Counted from the stretch's first letter, positions 12,559-21,642 are shown. The stretch: DNA of 64,000 nucleotides from Haloferax gibbonsii ATCC 33959 (GCF_000336775.1 NZ_AOLJ01000011.1:26267-90266); one strand, 5' to 3'. Notes: generated by a model not told the origin, from the letters alone. Program-made: numbers and translations.

Positions 12559-13376
12559 GCGCCGGCGGCCGCGACGGCCTCGGCGACCTGTTCGCCATCG
12601 CGGCGCGCGAGCTTCGGACGGTCGTCAGGACCCCCGCGGTCGTCGCGCTCTCGGTCGTCTTCGCGCTGACCGTCGTCGCGGTCGCGGCCGCGGGCTCCGG
12701 CGCGCGCGGCGGGTACGTCCCGCTGGTGCTGGATTTGGTCCCGTTCGTGGAGGCGCTCGTCCCGCTTCTCGCCGTCGCGCTCTGCTACCGGGCGGTGCTC
12801 TCGGACCGCGAGTCGGGCGAACTCGACGTGCTCAGGACGTTCGACGTGTCTCGCCCGGCCTACGTCGGCGGCGTCTACCTCGGCCGCGGGCTCGCGCTCG
12901 TGTTCGTCGTCTTCGGGTCGCTGCTCGCCGCGGGCGCGACCGTCCCCGTCCTCTCGCCGCCGGACCCGACGTTCCTCGCGCTGAACGAGGCCGCCGACTC
13001 GCCGGTCGCGTTCCTCCGGTTTTCGGTCCTCGCCGTCCTGTTCGCCCTCGCGGTCGCGGCCGTCGCGCTCGCCGTCTCGGCCGCCGCGCGGACCGCCCGG
13101 CAGGCAATCGCGCTCGCCGTCGGCCTGCTCGTCGCCTTCGTCGTCGGCGTCGACGCCGCCGCCGTCGCCGGACTGGCCTCGGGGAGTCTCGGCATCGACG
13201 CGGTCCCGCTCGTCCTCGCGGCGAGCCCGAACGGCGCGTTTCGGTCGCTCGTCCTCGGCGTCGCCGTCGAGACCGGCGGTTCGACCTCGCCGGGCGCGGC
13301 GCTCGCGGGGCTCGTCGGGTGGGTCGCCGTCGCGCTCGCGGTCGCGGTGCTGACGGCGTGGCGACCGGTAGAATAG
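12555..13376 (+). CDS. nosY: NosY-type ABC-2 membrane permease
   Basis: This 273-residue integral membrane protein has about six hydrophobic segments: near 25-47, 55-75, 110-130, 155-180, 185-205 and 245-268. It shows the NosY/ABC-2 pattern IAARELRTVVRTPAVV at the N-terminus and YRAVLSDRESGELDVLRTFDVSRPAYVGGVYLGR after the second segment. In the Nos system it pairs with NosF as the exporter that supports NosD-dependent assembly of N2O reductase. It begins inside the nosF stop (ATGA overlap) and ends 50 bp before a convergent flavoprotein gene. Function here depends on whether N2O reductase exists elsewhere in the genome. Confidence 0.9.
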   Translation: MSAGGRDGLGDLFAIAARELRTVVRTPAVVALSVVFALTVVAVAAAGSGARGGYVPLVLDLVPFVEALVPLLAVALCYRAVLSDRESGELDVLRTFDVSRPAYVGGVYLGRGLALVFVVFGSLLAAGATVPVLSPPDPTFLALNEAADSPVAFLRFSVLAVLFALAVAAVALAVSAAARTARQAIALAVGLLVAFVVGVDAAAVAGLASGSLGIDAVPLVLAASPNGAFRSLVLGVAVETGGSTSPGAALAGLVGWVAVALAVAVLTAWRPVE

Positions 13377-13427
13377 TGCTGGGCAGTGCTGGACAGCGCT
13401 GGGCGGGCGGGCAGGCGGTCGAAGCGC

Positions 13428-14072
13428 CTACCCGAAGTTCTCGACTTTCGCCGCGTCGGCGTCGCCGCCGGCCGCTTCGACCGCGTCGGTCGCGCGCTCG
13501 ACGAAGTCGGCGAAGCCGTAGACGAACACCTGCTCGCCCTCGTCGCCGGTGAGCGCGTCGGAGACGGCGTCGGCGAGGGCGGACTCGTCGCCGGTGACGA
13601 CGACGCTCGCGCCGTCGTCCCGGAGCGCGGAGAGCCGGTCTTCGTGCGCGGGCGCGTCGTCGAGGTAGACCACGGCGGCCTCGTTGCCGTCGGCGACCGC
13701 GGCCTCGGCGATGCCGACCGCGGGGCCGACGCCGGGGCCGCCCGCGAGGACGACCACGCGCGACTCGCCGTCGTAGTAGCTCTGACCGAACGGCCCGGAA
13801 ATCTCGATGTCGTCGCCGGCGGCGAGCGAGTCGAGGTGCTGGCTGAACGCCCCGGCCTCCTCGGGGTCGATGCCGACGGTCACCTCGAACGTGTCGCCGA
13901 CGCCGGGCGACGAGAGCGTGTAGAACCGCGCGTACGACTCGCCGTCGACCTCGGCGGAGAGCTTGACGAACTGGCCCGGTTCGGCCTCGAAGCCGTCGGG
14001 CGTCTCGAACTCGATGGCGACCGTTCCGGGGCCGACGTCGCGGACCGCGGCGACGGTGACGATTGCGTCCAT
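13428..14072 (-). CDS. FAD/NAD(P)-binding oxidoreductase (ferredoxin-NADP reductase family)
   Basis: This compact 214-residue protein has an N-terminal FAD barrel (residues 1-95, with PGQFVKLSAEVDG and the RxYS-type motif ARFYTLSSP) and a C-terminal nucleotide-binding domain (VVVLAGGPGVGPAVGIAEAAV). It ends in KVENFG, with no ferredoxin domain. Proteins of this type move electrons between NAD(P)H and flavin, ferredoxin or other carriers in the cytosol. It lies 306 bp upstream of, and divergent from, the 2-oxoacid:ferredoxin oxidoreductase genes, so re-oxidation of reduced ferredoxin is an attractive but unproven role. Confidence 0.85.
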   Translation of the reverse strand: MDAIVTVAAVRDVGPGTVAIEFETPDGFEAEPGQFVKLSAEVDGESYARFYTLSSPGVGDTFEVTVGIDPEEAGAFSQHLDSLAAGDDIEISGPFGQSYYDGESRVVVLAGGPGVGPAVGIAEAAVADGNEAAVVYLDDAPAHEDRLSALRDDGASVVVTGDESALADAVSDALTGDEGEQVFVYGFADFVERATDAVEAAGGDADAAKVENFG

Positions 14073-14378
14073 GCGAGCGGCTTGGTCGCAGGCTCACAAG
14101 GGCCTTGCCTTCCCGGACGCGTGCGCCGGAGAGCAGGACAAACCGTCCCGGCCGTGCACATAGTGTGAACCGGAAAGAATTGCCACGAGAGGGCAAAACA
14201 CACCTTGATTGGATGTTCGTCCAGTTATTTCCCACATAGGCGGCCCCTTATTTCACATAACCATCTCAATTAGCGCCTCTAAAACTTGTTCGTTAAATTT
14301 CTATATGTTACCGGTACCGTCGTTTAACACCAATTTTCAGAAGGCTTTTGACCCGGCTATGGGTAGATTTCACTCAGC
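14073..14378. promoter_or_regulatory. Divergent promoter region between flavoprotein and korA
   Basis: This 306-bp region contains no gene. It is clearly more AT-rich than its surroundings from about 14160 onward. A TATA-like aaatttctatatg lies near 14296-14308, roughly 70 nt before the korA ATG, and the leftward flavoprotein would use signals near 14080-14150. Several short AT blocks suggest more than one start site for korAB. No clear operator dyad was found by eye. Confidence 0.5.
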
Positions 14379-16139
14379 ATGCCTGCGGACTTCAACTGGG
14401 CCATCGGCGGCGAGGCTGGCGATGGCATCGACTCCACGGGGAAGATTTTCGCTCAGGCGCTATCCCGGGCTGGACGCCACGTGTTCACCTCTAAGGACTT
14501 CGCTTCGCGAATCCGGGGCGGATACACCGCGTACAAGGTTCGGACTGCCATCGACCCCGTACAGAGCGTCGTCGACCGACTCGACGTGCTCATCGCACTC
14601 ACACAACGAACAATCGACGAGAACCTCGACGAACTGCACGAGGGCTCCGTCATCATCTACGACGGCGACCGCTCGACGATGGCGGACGTCGAAATCCCCG
14701 AGGGAATGGTCGGGCTGGACATCCCCCTCAAGGCGCTCGCCGAGGAGGCGGGCGGCGCTATCATGCGCAACGTCGTCGCGCTCGGCGCGGCGTGCGCCGT
14801 CGCGGACTTCCCCATCGAGAACCTCGACAGCGCGCTGCAGAAGCGCTTCGGCGGGAAGGGCGAGGCCATCGTCGAGAACAACAAGAAGGCGGCTCGCGCG
14901 GGCCTCGAATACGTCCACGACGAGTACGACCACGAGTTCGACTACGACCTCGAGACGACCGACGAGGACTACGTGCTCATCAACGGCGACCAGGCCATCG
15001 GCATGGGCGCCATCGCCGCCGGTTGCCGCTTCTACGCCGGCTACCCCATCACGCCCGCGACGGACGTGATGGAGTATCTCACCGGCCGCATCGAACGCTA
15101 CGGCGGTCACGTCGTACAGGCGGAAGACGAACTCGCGGCCATCAACCTCGCGCTCGGTGCGGCACGCGCCGGCGCGCGGTCGATGACCGCGACGTCCGGT
15201 CCGGGTATCGACCTGATGACCGAGACGTTCGGTCTCGTCGCCACCTCGGAGACGCCGCTCGTCATCGTCGACGTGATGCGCTCCGGTCCCTCGACGGGGA
15301 TGCCGACCAAGCAGGAACAGGGCGACCTCAACATGATGCTCTACGGCGGCCACGGCGAGATTCCGCGCTTCGTCGTCGCGCCGACGAGCATCGACGAGTG
15401 CTTCTGGAAGACCGTCGAAGCGTTCAACTTCGCCGAGAAGTACCAGGTTCCGGTCTACGTCGCGGCCGACCTCGCGATGGCGGTCACGGAACAGACGTTC
15501 TCCCCCGAGGCGTTCGACATGGACGAAGTCGAAATCGACCGCGGCAAGGTCGTCGACGACGACTCCATCGACGAGTGGCTCGACGAGGAAGGTCGCTTCC
15601 AGCCGCACGCGCTCACTGACGACGGCGTCAGCCCGCGCGCGTTCCCCGGCACGGAACAGGGCGCACACATGTCGACCGGTCTCGAACACGACGAACTCGG
15701 TCGGCGGACCGAAGACCGGTCGATGCGCGTCGAGCAGGTCGACAAGCGCGACCGGAAGGTCGAGACCGCAAAGGAGACCGAGGACTTCTCGCCGCGCGAG
15801 TTCGGTGACGCCGATTCGGACACGCTCATCCTCTCGTGGGGCTCCAACGAGGGCGCGCTCGTCGAGGCGCTCGACTTCCTCGAAGAGGACGGCATCGACG
15901 TTCGCTTCCTGTCGGTCCCGTACATGTTCCCGCGGCCGGACCTCACCGAGGAAATCGAGGCGGCAGACGAGGTCATCGTCGTCGAGTGTAACGCGACGGG
16001 GCAGTTCGCCAACGTCGTCGAGCACGACACATTGACCCGTGTCAAGCGCATTAACAAGTACGACGGCGTCCGCTTCAAGGCGGACGAACTCGCAGACGAA
16101 ATCAAAGCCACCCTCGACGCAGAGGAGGTCTCAGCATGA
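14379..16139 (+). CDS. korA: 2-oxoacid:ferredoxin oxidoreductase, fused gamma/alpha subunit
   Basis: This 586-residue protein fuses the gamma domain (residues 1 to about 190, starting FNWAIGGEAGDGIDSTGKI, with RIRGGYTAYKVR) to the alpha domain (about 205 to 586). The alpha part has the diagnostic YPITPATDVMEYL and the GPSTGMPTKQEQGDLN segment. It oxidatively decarboxylates a 2-oxoacid with CoA, giving acyl-CoA, CO2 and reduced ferredoxin in the cytosol. Its stop overlaps the start of the beta subunit (ATGA). Haloarchaea carry several such enzymes (pyruvate-, 2-oxoglutarate- and possibly branched-chain-specific). The symbol korA follows common haloarchaeal usage, but the substrate cannot be fixed from sequence alone. 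Confidence 0.92.
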   Translation: MPADFNWAIGGEAGDGIDSTGKIFAQALSRAGRHVFTSKDFASRIRGGYTAYKVRTAIDPVQSVVDRLDVLIALTQRTIDENLDELHEGSVIIYDGDRSTMADVEIPEGMVGLDIPLKALAEEAGGAIMRNVVALGAACAVADFPIENLDSALQKRFGGKGEAIVENNKKAARAGLEYVHDEYDHEFDYDLETTDEDYVLINGDQAIGMGAIAAGCRFYAGYPITPATDVMEYLTGRIERYGGHVVQAEDELAAINLALGAARAGARSMTATSGPGIDLMTETFGLVATSETPLVIVDVMRSGPSTGMPTKQEQGDLNMMLYGGHGEIPRFVVAPTSIDECFWKTVEAFNFAEKYQVPVYVAADLAMAVTEQTFSPEAFDMDEVEIDRGKVVDDDSIDEWLDEEGRFQPHALTDDGVSPRAFPGTEQGAHMSTGLEHDELGRRTEDRSMRVEQVDKRDRKVETAKETEDFSPREFGDADSDTLILSWGSNEGALVEALDFLEEDGIDVRFLSVPYMFPRPDLTEEIEAADEVIVVECNATGQFANVVEHDTLTRVKRINKYDGVRFKADELADEIKATLDAEEVSA

Positions 16140-16999
16140 GCTCAAACGTCCGCTTCACCGACTTCAAGTCAGACAAACAACCGACCTGGTGTCCCGGCTG
16201 TGGGGACTTCGGGACGATGAACGGCATCATGAAAGCCCTCGCCAACTCCGGCACCGACCCCGACAACACGTTCATGGTCGCCGGTATCGGCTGTTCCGGG
16301 AAAATCGGGACGTACATGCACTCGTACGCCATCCACGGCGTCCACGGGCGCTCGCTCCCGGTCGCCGCCGGCGTCAAGCTGGCGAACCCCGACCTGACCG
16401 TCGTCGCCGCCGGCGGCGACGGTGACGGCTACTCCATCGGTGCGGGTCACTTCATCCACGCCGTCCGCCGCAACGTGGACATGGCCTACACCGTCATGGA
16501 CAACCGCATCTACGGCCTCACGAAGGGGCAGGCCTCGCCGACCTCGCGCGAGGACTTCGAGACCTCGACGACCCCCGAGGGACCGAAGCAGCCCCCGGTC
16601 AACCCGCTCGCGCTGTCGCTCGCGGCCGGCGGCACGTTCATCGCGCAGTCGTTCGCGACGGACCACAAGCGCCACGCGGAAATCGTCCAGGAGGCCATCG
16701 AGCACGACGGCTTCGGCTTCGTGAACGTGTTCAGTCCCTGTGTCACGTTCAACGACGTGGACACCTACGACTACTTCCGCGACAACCTCGTGGACCTCGC
16801 GGACACCGACCACGACCCGACCGACTACGACGCGGCCAAAGAGAAGATTCTCGACTCGTCGAAGGAGTACGAGGGCGTCATCTACAAGGACGAAAGCTCC
16901 GTCTCCTACGAGGAGAAGTTCGGCGTCGACCAGAACATGTCGGACATCCCGTCGGGCGCGCCCGACGACGCGATGGACCTCGTCCGCGAGTTCTACTAA
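16136..16999 (+). CDS. korB: 2-oxoacid:ferredoxin oxidoreductase beta subunit
   Basis: This 287-residue thiamine-diphosphate subunit has CPGCGDFG (residues 19-26), GIGCSGKIG, the ThDP/Mg motif GGDGDGYSIGAGHFIHAVRRN and VMDNRIYGLTKGQASPTS. A further Cys in FSPCVTFN completes the four cysteines that hold the single [4Fe-4S] cluster in two-subunit enzymes. With KorA it forms the active alpha/beta complex. It is translationally coupled to korA by a 4-bp overlap and followed by a convergent lipoprotein gene. Electrons leave through ferredoxin, encoded elsewhere. Confidence 0.94.
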   Translation: MSSNVRFTDFKSDKQPTWCPGCGDFGTMNGIMKALANSGTDPDNTFMVAGIGCSGKIGTYMHSYAIHGVHGRSLPVAAGVKLANPDLTVVAAGGDGDGYSIGAGHFIHAVRRNVDMAYTVMDNRIYGLTKGQASPTSREDFETSTTPEGPKQPPVNPLALSLAAGGTFIAQSFATDHKRHAEIVQEAIEHDGFGFVNVFSPCVTFNDVDTYDYFRDNLVDLADTDHDPTDYDAAKEKILDSSKEYEGVIYKDESSVSYEEKFGVDQNMSDIPSGAPDDAMDLVREFY

Positions 17000-17032
17000 C
17001 GCCGAACTCGCGGTCGACGCCGCGCCGCCCGC

Positions 17033-17743
17033 TCATCGAACTTCGACCGTTCTTTCGACCGTCCCCGGATGCTCGACAGCGCCCGCGAGCGCCGCGACCG
17101 CCTCGGTCTCGTCCACGTCCGCCCCGTGGACCGCGAGGACGACCACCACGTCGCCGTCGTGTTCGACCGTCGCGAGGTGGAGTTTCACTTCGGCCGTCCC
17201 GCCCTCGTAGGCGACCGTCTCGCCGTCGACTGCGGTCTCACCGGCTTCGACTTCGACCGTGCCAGCGTAGGTGACGAGTTCCGTCTCCGACCCGAGCATC
17301 GTGACGTTTCGCGCACCGACCTCGCGGACGCCGTTGACCTCGGGGACGTTTCCGAGCGCCTGCGCGTCGGCCAGCAAGTCGAGACCGGCCGCGACGAGCT
17401 CGCGGTTGCCGAGGTTCGAAAGCGGGTTGACCGACTGGCCGGCGACCTCGGCGTTCGGCGACGAGACGACCACGAGCGCCGTGATATCGTCGTCGTCGGT
17501 CGTCTTTGAGTATCCGGACACCCAGACGTCCGCGCCGACGGAGCGGGAGGCGGGACCGACGCCGACGTCGTACGAAAGCGGGACGACGGTGCTGTTGCCG
17601 TGGACGTAACCGTGTGCCTCGTAGGTCGACGCGGGAATCGTCGCGGGCTGGGCCGCGAACGTGGTCGAGCCGCCGAGTCCACCGAGGCATCCCGCGAGCG
17701 CGACGACGAGCGCGAGCGCGAGGGCTGTGCGTAGTTGAGGCAT
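17033..17743 (-). CDS. Secreted haloarchaeal lipoprotein (DUF6517-like), function unknown
   Basis: This is a 236-residue protein. The start at 17743 gives a clean signal peptide and lipobox: MPQLRTALALALVVALAGC with Cys19, then Gly-rich GGLGG. A longer upstream frame of basic residues is rejected. The mature part is a beta-rich domain with YDVGVGPASRSVGADVWVSGYSK, ITALVVVSSPNAEVAGQSVNPL and MLGSETELVTYAGTVEVEAGETAVDGE. This overall pattern reminds me of haloarchaeal lipoproteins annotated DUF6517, but I am not certain. It should be anchored on the outer face of the membrane. It converges with korB and has no functional neighbours. Confidence 0.82.
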   Translation of the reverse strand: MPQLRTALALALVVALAGCLGGLGGSTTFAAQPATIPASTYEAHGYVHGNSTVVPLSYDVGVGPASRSVGADVWVSGYSKTTDDDDITALVVVSSPNAEVAGQSVNPLSNLGNRELVAAGLDLLADAQALGNVPEVNGVREVGARNVTMLGSETELVTYAGTVEVEAGETAVDGETVAYEGGTAEVKLHLATVEHDGDVVVVLAVHGADVDETEAVAALAGAVEHPGTVERTVEVR

Positions 17744-17862
17744 GCCACCTAGAGGCGCTCTGAGAGTATGACAGTCTCGCCGCCGCGGAGAAAACCGGCC
17801 GGGCGAATCGAGGCGAACGGGTCGAACTGGGACCGTCGCCGGGACGCCCGCCAACCCGCTCG

Positions 17863-18060
17863 TTACTCTACCGACTCGACGTGGAGTCGGTAGCGCGTCC
17901 CGCAATCGAGACACCGGGCGTCGTCGGATTCGATGAGTTCCGTCACCAACACCTCGCCGAACTCGCAGTTCGGACACTCGTAGACGAGCGAGTCACCCGC
18001 GATGCGGTGTGCGAACGCGTTCGTGTTCTCTTCTGTCAAGGGTTCTGATGCGGACGACAT
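17863..18060 (-). CDS. Small zinc-ribbon protein, 65 aa
   Basis: The protein starts MSSASEPLTEENTNAF at 18060, the ATG that follows an AT-rich promoter (agtttatgtg on this strand). Two CxxC pairs, CPNC and CLDC, are separated by 18 residues and make a single zinc ribbon of about 35 residues; the remainder is an acidic N-terminus. The pairs are joined by FGEVLVTELIESDDAR and followed by GTRYRLHVESVE, a typical ribbon beta-hairpin. Such small zinc fingers are abundant in haloarchaea and usually act as regulators or protein-binding modules. The partner is unknown. Confidence 0.82.
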   Translation of the reverse strand: MSSASEPLTEENTNAFAHRIAGDSLVYECPNCEFGEVLVTELIESDDARCLDCGTRYRLHVESVE

Positions 18061-18222
18061 TCCTGACCACCGTTCAGATATGCTACCACATGTCACATAA
18101 ACTATCCGCCGCGGGACGTCGAAAGGTGTGAGACGCCGTGTGACACACTCTCAGGCCGTGAAAGCCGGAAATTCGCCCGCCCTTTCGGAACGTCTTTTCA
18201 ACTCGCGGCCCACGGTTCGCCC

Positions 18223-19053
18223 ATGACGGAGAACGCCGCTTCAGCGGACGACGCACCGCGGGCGAACGGGATGCCGATGCTCGGGCTCGGGACGTGGCAG
18301 AACACGAACGCCGACGAGTGTCGCAACGCGGTGCAGACGGCGCTGGAGATGGGCTACCGCCACATCGACACCGCCCAAGCGTACGAGAACGAAGCGGAGG
18401 TCGGCGAGGGCATCGCCGCCGCCGACGTCGACCGCGACGAGGTGTTCCTCGCGACGAAGGTGTGGGCCGACAAGCTGTCCCACGACGACGTCATCGAGAG
18501 CACCGAAGAGAGCCTCGAAAAGCTCGGCGTGGACTACGTCGACCTCCTGTACGTCCACTGGCCGTCCCGCGAGTACGACGCCGAAGAGACCCTCGCGGCG
18601 TTCGACGAACTCGTCGAACGCGGGCTGACAAAGCGCGTCGGCATCTCCAACTTCGAGCCCGAGCAGGTCCGCGAGGCCGTCGAACTGTCCGAGTCGGGCG
18701 CCTTCGCCAACCAGATCGAGATGCACCCGCTCCTCCAGCAGGAAGAGCTCCGCGAGGTCTGCGCCGAGGAGGACATCGAAATCGTCGCGTACTCGCCGCT
18801 CGCCCGCGGGAACGTCTTCGACGTCGACGTGCTGTCCGACATCGCCGAGAAGCACGACGCGAGCGAGGCGCAGGTGTCCTTGGCGTGGCTCCGCGAGAAG
18901 GGGGTCACCGCGATTCCGAAGGCGACGAGCGAGGGCCACATCCGCGACAACTGGGAGTCGCTCGCGCTCGACCTCGACGACGAAGACGTGGCCGCCATCG
19001 ACGCCATCGAGACCGAAGAGCGCTGCATCGACCCCGACTTCGCGCCCTGGTAA
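18223..19053 (+). CDS. Aldo/keto reductase
   Basis: This 276-residue member of the AKR superfamily reduces aldehydes or ketones with NAD(P)H in the cytosol. The catalytic tetrad is visible: Asp and Tyr in YRHIDTAQAYENEAEVG, Lys in LATKVWADKL, and His in LLYVHWPS. Other family motifs are VGISNFEPEQVREA, NQIEMHPLLQQEEL, SPLARGNVF and the coenzyme-phosphate region VTAIPKATSEGHIRDN. Length is normal. The neighbouring methylglyoxal synthase is 6 kb away and not in the same operon, so a link to methylglyoxal detoxification is only a possibility. Confidence 0.94.
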   Translation: MTENAASADDAPRANGMPMLGLGTWQNTNADECRNAVQTALEMGYRHIDTAQAYENEAEVGEGIAAADVDRDEVFLATKVWADKLSHDDVIESTEESLEKLGVDYVDLLYVHWPSREYDAEETLAAFDELVERGLTKRVGISNFEPEQVREAVELSESGAFANQIEMHPLLQQEELREVCAEEDIEIVAYSPLARGNVFDVDVLSDIAEKHDASEAQVSLAWLREKGVTAIPKATSEGHIRDNWESLALDLDDEDVAAIDAIETEERCIDPDFAPW

Positions 19054-19141
19054 GCGACTGAACCCGCGTTTTTCCGGTTCGCCTCTCGATTCGCCGTCGG
19101 AAGCCGCAACGGATTTGTCGAACGAGTCCCGACAGAATCGC

Positions 19142-19333
19142 ATGGAATTCGACCTCCCCAAGACAGTCGCGTTGCTCGTCGCGCTCGTCGTCGTCGGAAC
19201 CGCGGCCCTCGTCGGGATGGGCGTCATGGCCACGAGTACCGTACTGATGATGGTGACGCCCGCGATGCTCGTCTTCGGGGCTGTCTGTCTCGCCATCGGC
19301 GTCAAGCACGGCGAGTACCGAGCGGCGAACTAA
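19142..19333 (+). CDS. Small two-helix membrane protein, 63 aa
   Basis: This 63-residue protein starts at the ATG at 19142 (MEFDLPKTVALL). Two hydrophobic helices, at about 8-28 and 31-52, contain an unusual run of Met residues (GMGVMATSTVLMMVTPAM). It ends in the short charged tail VKHGEYRAAN. A longer in-frame start 27 bp upstream would overlap poorly with the promoter. It is separated from the aldo/keto reductase by about 90 bp and converges with the DUF373 gene. I do not recognise the family; similar small Met-rich membrane proteins are common in haloarchaea. Confidence 0.72.
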   Translation: MEFDLPKTVALLVALVVVGTAALVGMGVMATSTVLMMVTPAMLVFGAVCLAIGVKHGEYRAAN

Positions 19334-19370
19334 CGGCGCGGAGCGAAGCGACAAAGCGGCGCGGAAGACC

Positions 19371-20507
19371 TCAGCTCTCGTTTTCTCGCGGCGTGTCGAC
19401 CACGTCTTCGAGCGTCTCGTCCGAGACGCTCGCCGAGATGCGGACGCCCACGACGCTCACGACGATGCCGGCGACGATGAACATCGCCAGCCGCTGGACC
19501 GGCGTGAGCGCGAGCCGCCCGAGCAGTTCGAGGTTCGGCAACTCCCCCTGTCGTTCGAGGAGGAAACCGGCGAACCCGCGGACGACCAGCCCGATGGCGA
19601 CGACGCCGAACGGGAGGTTCATGTACGACGTGGAGACGCGCTCGCTCCCGATGAGCTCGTCCAAGAGACGGCCCGCGCTCGCGGTCAGCGCGGCGAGCGC
19701 CAGCCACGGGACGCTGTGGTAGACGAACAGGAGCGACGGGACGAGCACCTCCTCGCTCCCGCCGACGCCCGGCGTCCGGATGGCCAGCGCGCCGAGGAAC
19801 AGCCCGACGATGGCCAGCCCCGCGGCGACCGCGTAGGTGACGACCGACACCTGTCCGGAGTAGAGGGCGTCGCGAATCTGGTCGGGCGCGTCCGAGAGGA
19901 ACTCGTCGATAGCGAGCCCCTTGTAGAGGAGCACCGCGCCCATCAGGGCGGCGAGCCCGGCCATCGCGACGGCGGGAGTGAACTGGACGAGAAGCAGCGG
20001 GACGAGGAGCAGTCCGACGCCGAGCGGGACGAGTATCGTCGAGCGAAGCTCCTCGTCGCCGAGGAACTGCTTGAGCAGGTAGTACGTCGACTCGATGTCG
20101 TGGGCCTGTCGGACCACCACGCGGTCGACCGCGTCGACCCGGAACCGGCTCTCGACGACGGGGACGAGCCGCTCGTCCTCCGCGCTGTCGATGACGACGA
20201 CCGCGGACTCGACGTCGTAGCGCTCGGCGAGGTCGTCGAGCTGTCGCGCGACGGCGCGGTCGGCTCCGACGGGGCTGTCGCTCGTTCCCGAGATGACCGC
20301 GATTTCGGCGTCCTCGCGCTCGTCCCTGAGTTCGCGCGTCGTCCGAAGCGCCGCGAGAAGGCAGTTGACGCTCGAATCCTCGGGGTCCGCGAGGCCCACG
20401 TCGGTGACGAGCGACCGAACCGCTTCCCAGCCGACGACGGGCGTCGAGAGCCCGGTCTTGCGGCCGATGTCGTTCGCCCGGTCGACACAGAGGACGAGCG
20501 TTGTCAC
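19371..20507 (-). CDS. DUF373 family membrane protein
   Basis: This 378-residue protein uses a GTG start. The N-terminal soluble part (1 to about 150) has the archaeal DUF373 pattern LVLCVDRANDIGRKTG and NCLLAALRTTREL, plus AVISGTSDSPVGADR and VVVIDSAEDERLVP. The C-terminal half has roughly six membrane segments from residue 160 to 365. DUF373 proteins are widespread in archaea and of unknown function; the Asp-rich N-terminal domain looks like a Rossmann or DHH-like sensor, but that is my guess. It lies on the same strand as, and upstream-adjacent to, nothing obvious; sppA follows 40 bp further right on the same strand and reads toward it, so the two may be cotranscribed. Confidence 0.88.
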   Translation of the reverse strand: MTTLVLCVDRANDIGRKTGLSTPVVGWEAVRSLVTDVGLADPEDSSVNCLLAALRTTRELRDEREDAEIAVISGTSDSPVGADRAVARQLDDLAERYDVESAVVVIDSAEDERLVPVVESRFRVDAVDRVVVRQAHDIESTYYLLKQFLGDEELRSTILVPLGVGLLLVPLLLVQFTPAVAMAGLAALMGAVLLYKGLAIDEFLSDAPDQIRDALYSGQVSVVTYAVAAGLAIVGLFLGALAIRTPGVGGSEEVLVPSLLFVYHSVPWLALAALTASAGRLLDELIGSERVSTSYMNLPFGVVAIGLVVRGFAGFLLERQGELPNLELLGRLALTPVQRLAMFIVAGIVVSVVGVRISASVSDETLEDVVDTPRENES

Positions 20508-20550
20508 GTCGAAGACGAACGCGGGCGCGGGCTAAAAAGCCTCCCAGTCG

Positions 20551-21552
20551 TCAGAACCGAAACGAAAAGCCGTCGTCCGGTTCGACCGACGAGGCGACCC
20601 CCGCGCCGAAGGCGTACGCCGCGCCCTCGACGCCGCCGCGGAGCCGGTCGGTGAGGCCGACCTCGGGGGTGAACTCCCTGACCGAGACCTCGTCGCGGCC
20701 GAGGAGTTCGGCGAGTCGGTCTTCCACGTCGTCGCGGGTGCCCAGCGAGTCGACCAGTCCGAGTTCGTGCGCCTCCTCGCCGAGGTAGACGCGGGCCTCC
20801 GTGTCGCGGACGACCTGCGGGTCCATGTCCCGGCCCTCGGCCACCCGTTCGACGAAGTCGTCGTAGTAGTCGTCGATGAGCCCCTGGAGGTACTCGCGTT
20901 CGTCCTCGGTCGGCTCCTTAAGCGCCATCCCGGCGTCCTTGTACTTCCCCGCGGCGAACCGCTCGTAGGAGAGCCCGACCTTGTCGGCCAGTTCCGAGGC
21001 GTTGACCGACGAGCCGATGACGCCGATGGAGCCGACGACGCTCACGTCGTGGGACCACAGCTCGTCGCAGCCGCTGGCGATCCAGTAGCCGCCCGAGGCG
21101 CAGGTGTCCGTGGCGTACGCGACCGTCGGCCCGTCGAAGTCGGCGGCCGCTCGGCGGATGTCGTCGCTCGGCAGCACCTCGCCGCCGGGCGTGTTCAGTT
21201 TGACGAGGAGCGCGTCGACGTTCTCGTCGTCGGCCGCGGCGTCGATCTGTTCGACGATGTCGTCGGCGGGCGTCCCGCCGCCGCGACCCGGAACGGGACC
21301 ACCGCCGCCGTCGCGGGAAATTGCCCCTTCGACGGCGACCTCGGCCACGTCGTAGTCGGGGAAGGCCGCGGCGGCGAGCCTACCGCCGACGCGGAGCGCG
21401 GCGACGACGGTTCCGATGACCAAGAGGAGCCCCGCGAGGTCCGCGAGCGTGTCGGGGACGCGGTAGAACAGGATCCAGCCGACCGCCGCCGCGACGACGG
21501 CGAGGACGACCACGATAGCCAACCGGTAGATGCGCGTGAAGCTGTCGGTCAC
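20551..21552 (-). CDS. sppA: Signal peptide peptidase SppA (S49 serine protease)
   Basis: This 333-residue protein uses a GTG start. Two hydrophobic segments (about 8-28 and 35-58) anchor it in the membrane. The protease domain has the nucleophile Ser in DTCASGGYWIASG (about residue 154) and the general-base Lys in FAAGKYKDAG, plus VKLNTPGGEVLPSDDI and VVGSIGVIGSSV typical of archaeal S49 enzymes. It cleaves remnant signal peptides or other membrane peptides. The C-terminal part ends with an amphipathic stretch (GVEGAAYAFGAGVASSVEPD). It precedes the DUF373 gene by 43 bp on the same strand, so a two-gene operon is likely. Confidence 0.94.
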   Translation of the reverse strand: MTDSFTRIYRLAIVVVLAVVAAAVGWILFYRVPDTLADLAGLLLVIGTVVAALRVGGRLAAAAFPDYDVAEVAVEGAISRDGGGGPVPGRGGGTPADDIVEQIDAAADDENVDALLVKLNTPGGEVLPSDDIRRAAADFDGPTVAYATDTCASGGYWIASGCDELWSHDVSVVGSIGVIGSSVNASELADKVGLSYERFAAGKYKDAGMALKEPTEDEREYLQGLIDDYYDDFVERVAEGRDMDPQVVRDTEARVYLGEEAHELGLVDSLGTRDDVEDRLAELLGRDEVSVREFTPEVGLTDRLRGGVEGAAYAFGAGVASSVEPDDGFSFRF

Positions 21553-21642
21553 GGTGAATCACTCATGGCTGTCGCTGGGGCTTCGAACGGGATAAAAATG
21601 ATACGTCGCAAGCGCGACGAAGAGAGAGAAAGTGACCGGGGT

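Noticed and set aside
12832-14235. 467-aa minus-strand frame across nosY and the flavoprotein gene
   Set aside because: Out-of-frame shadow, Arg-rich, no motifs; two real genes occupy the region.
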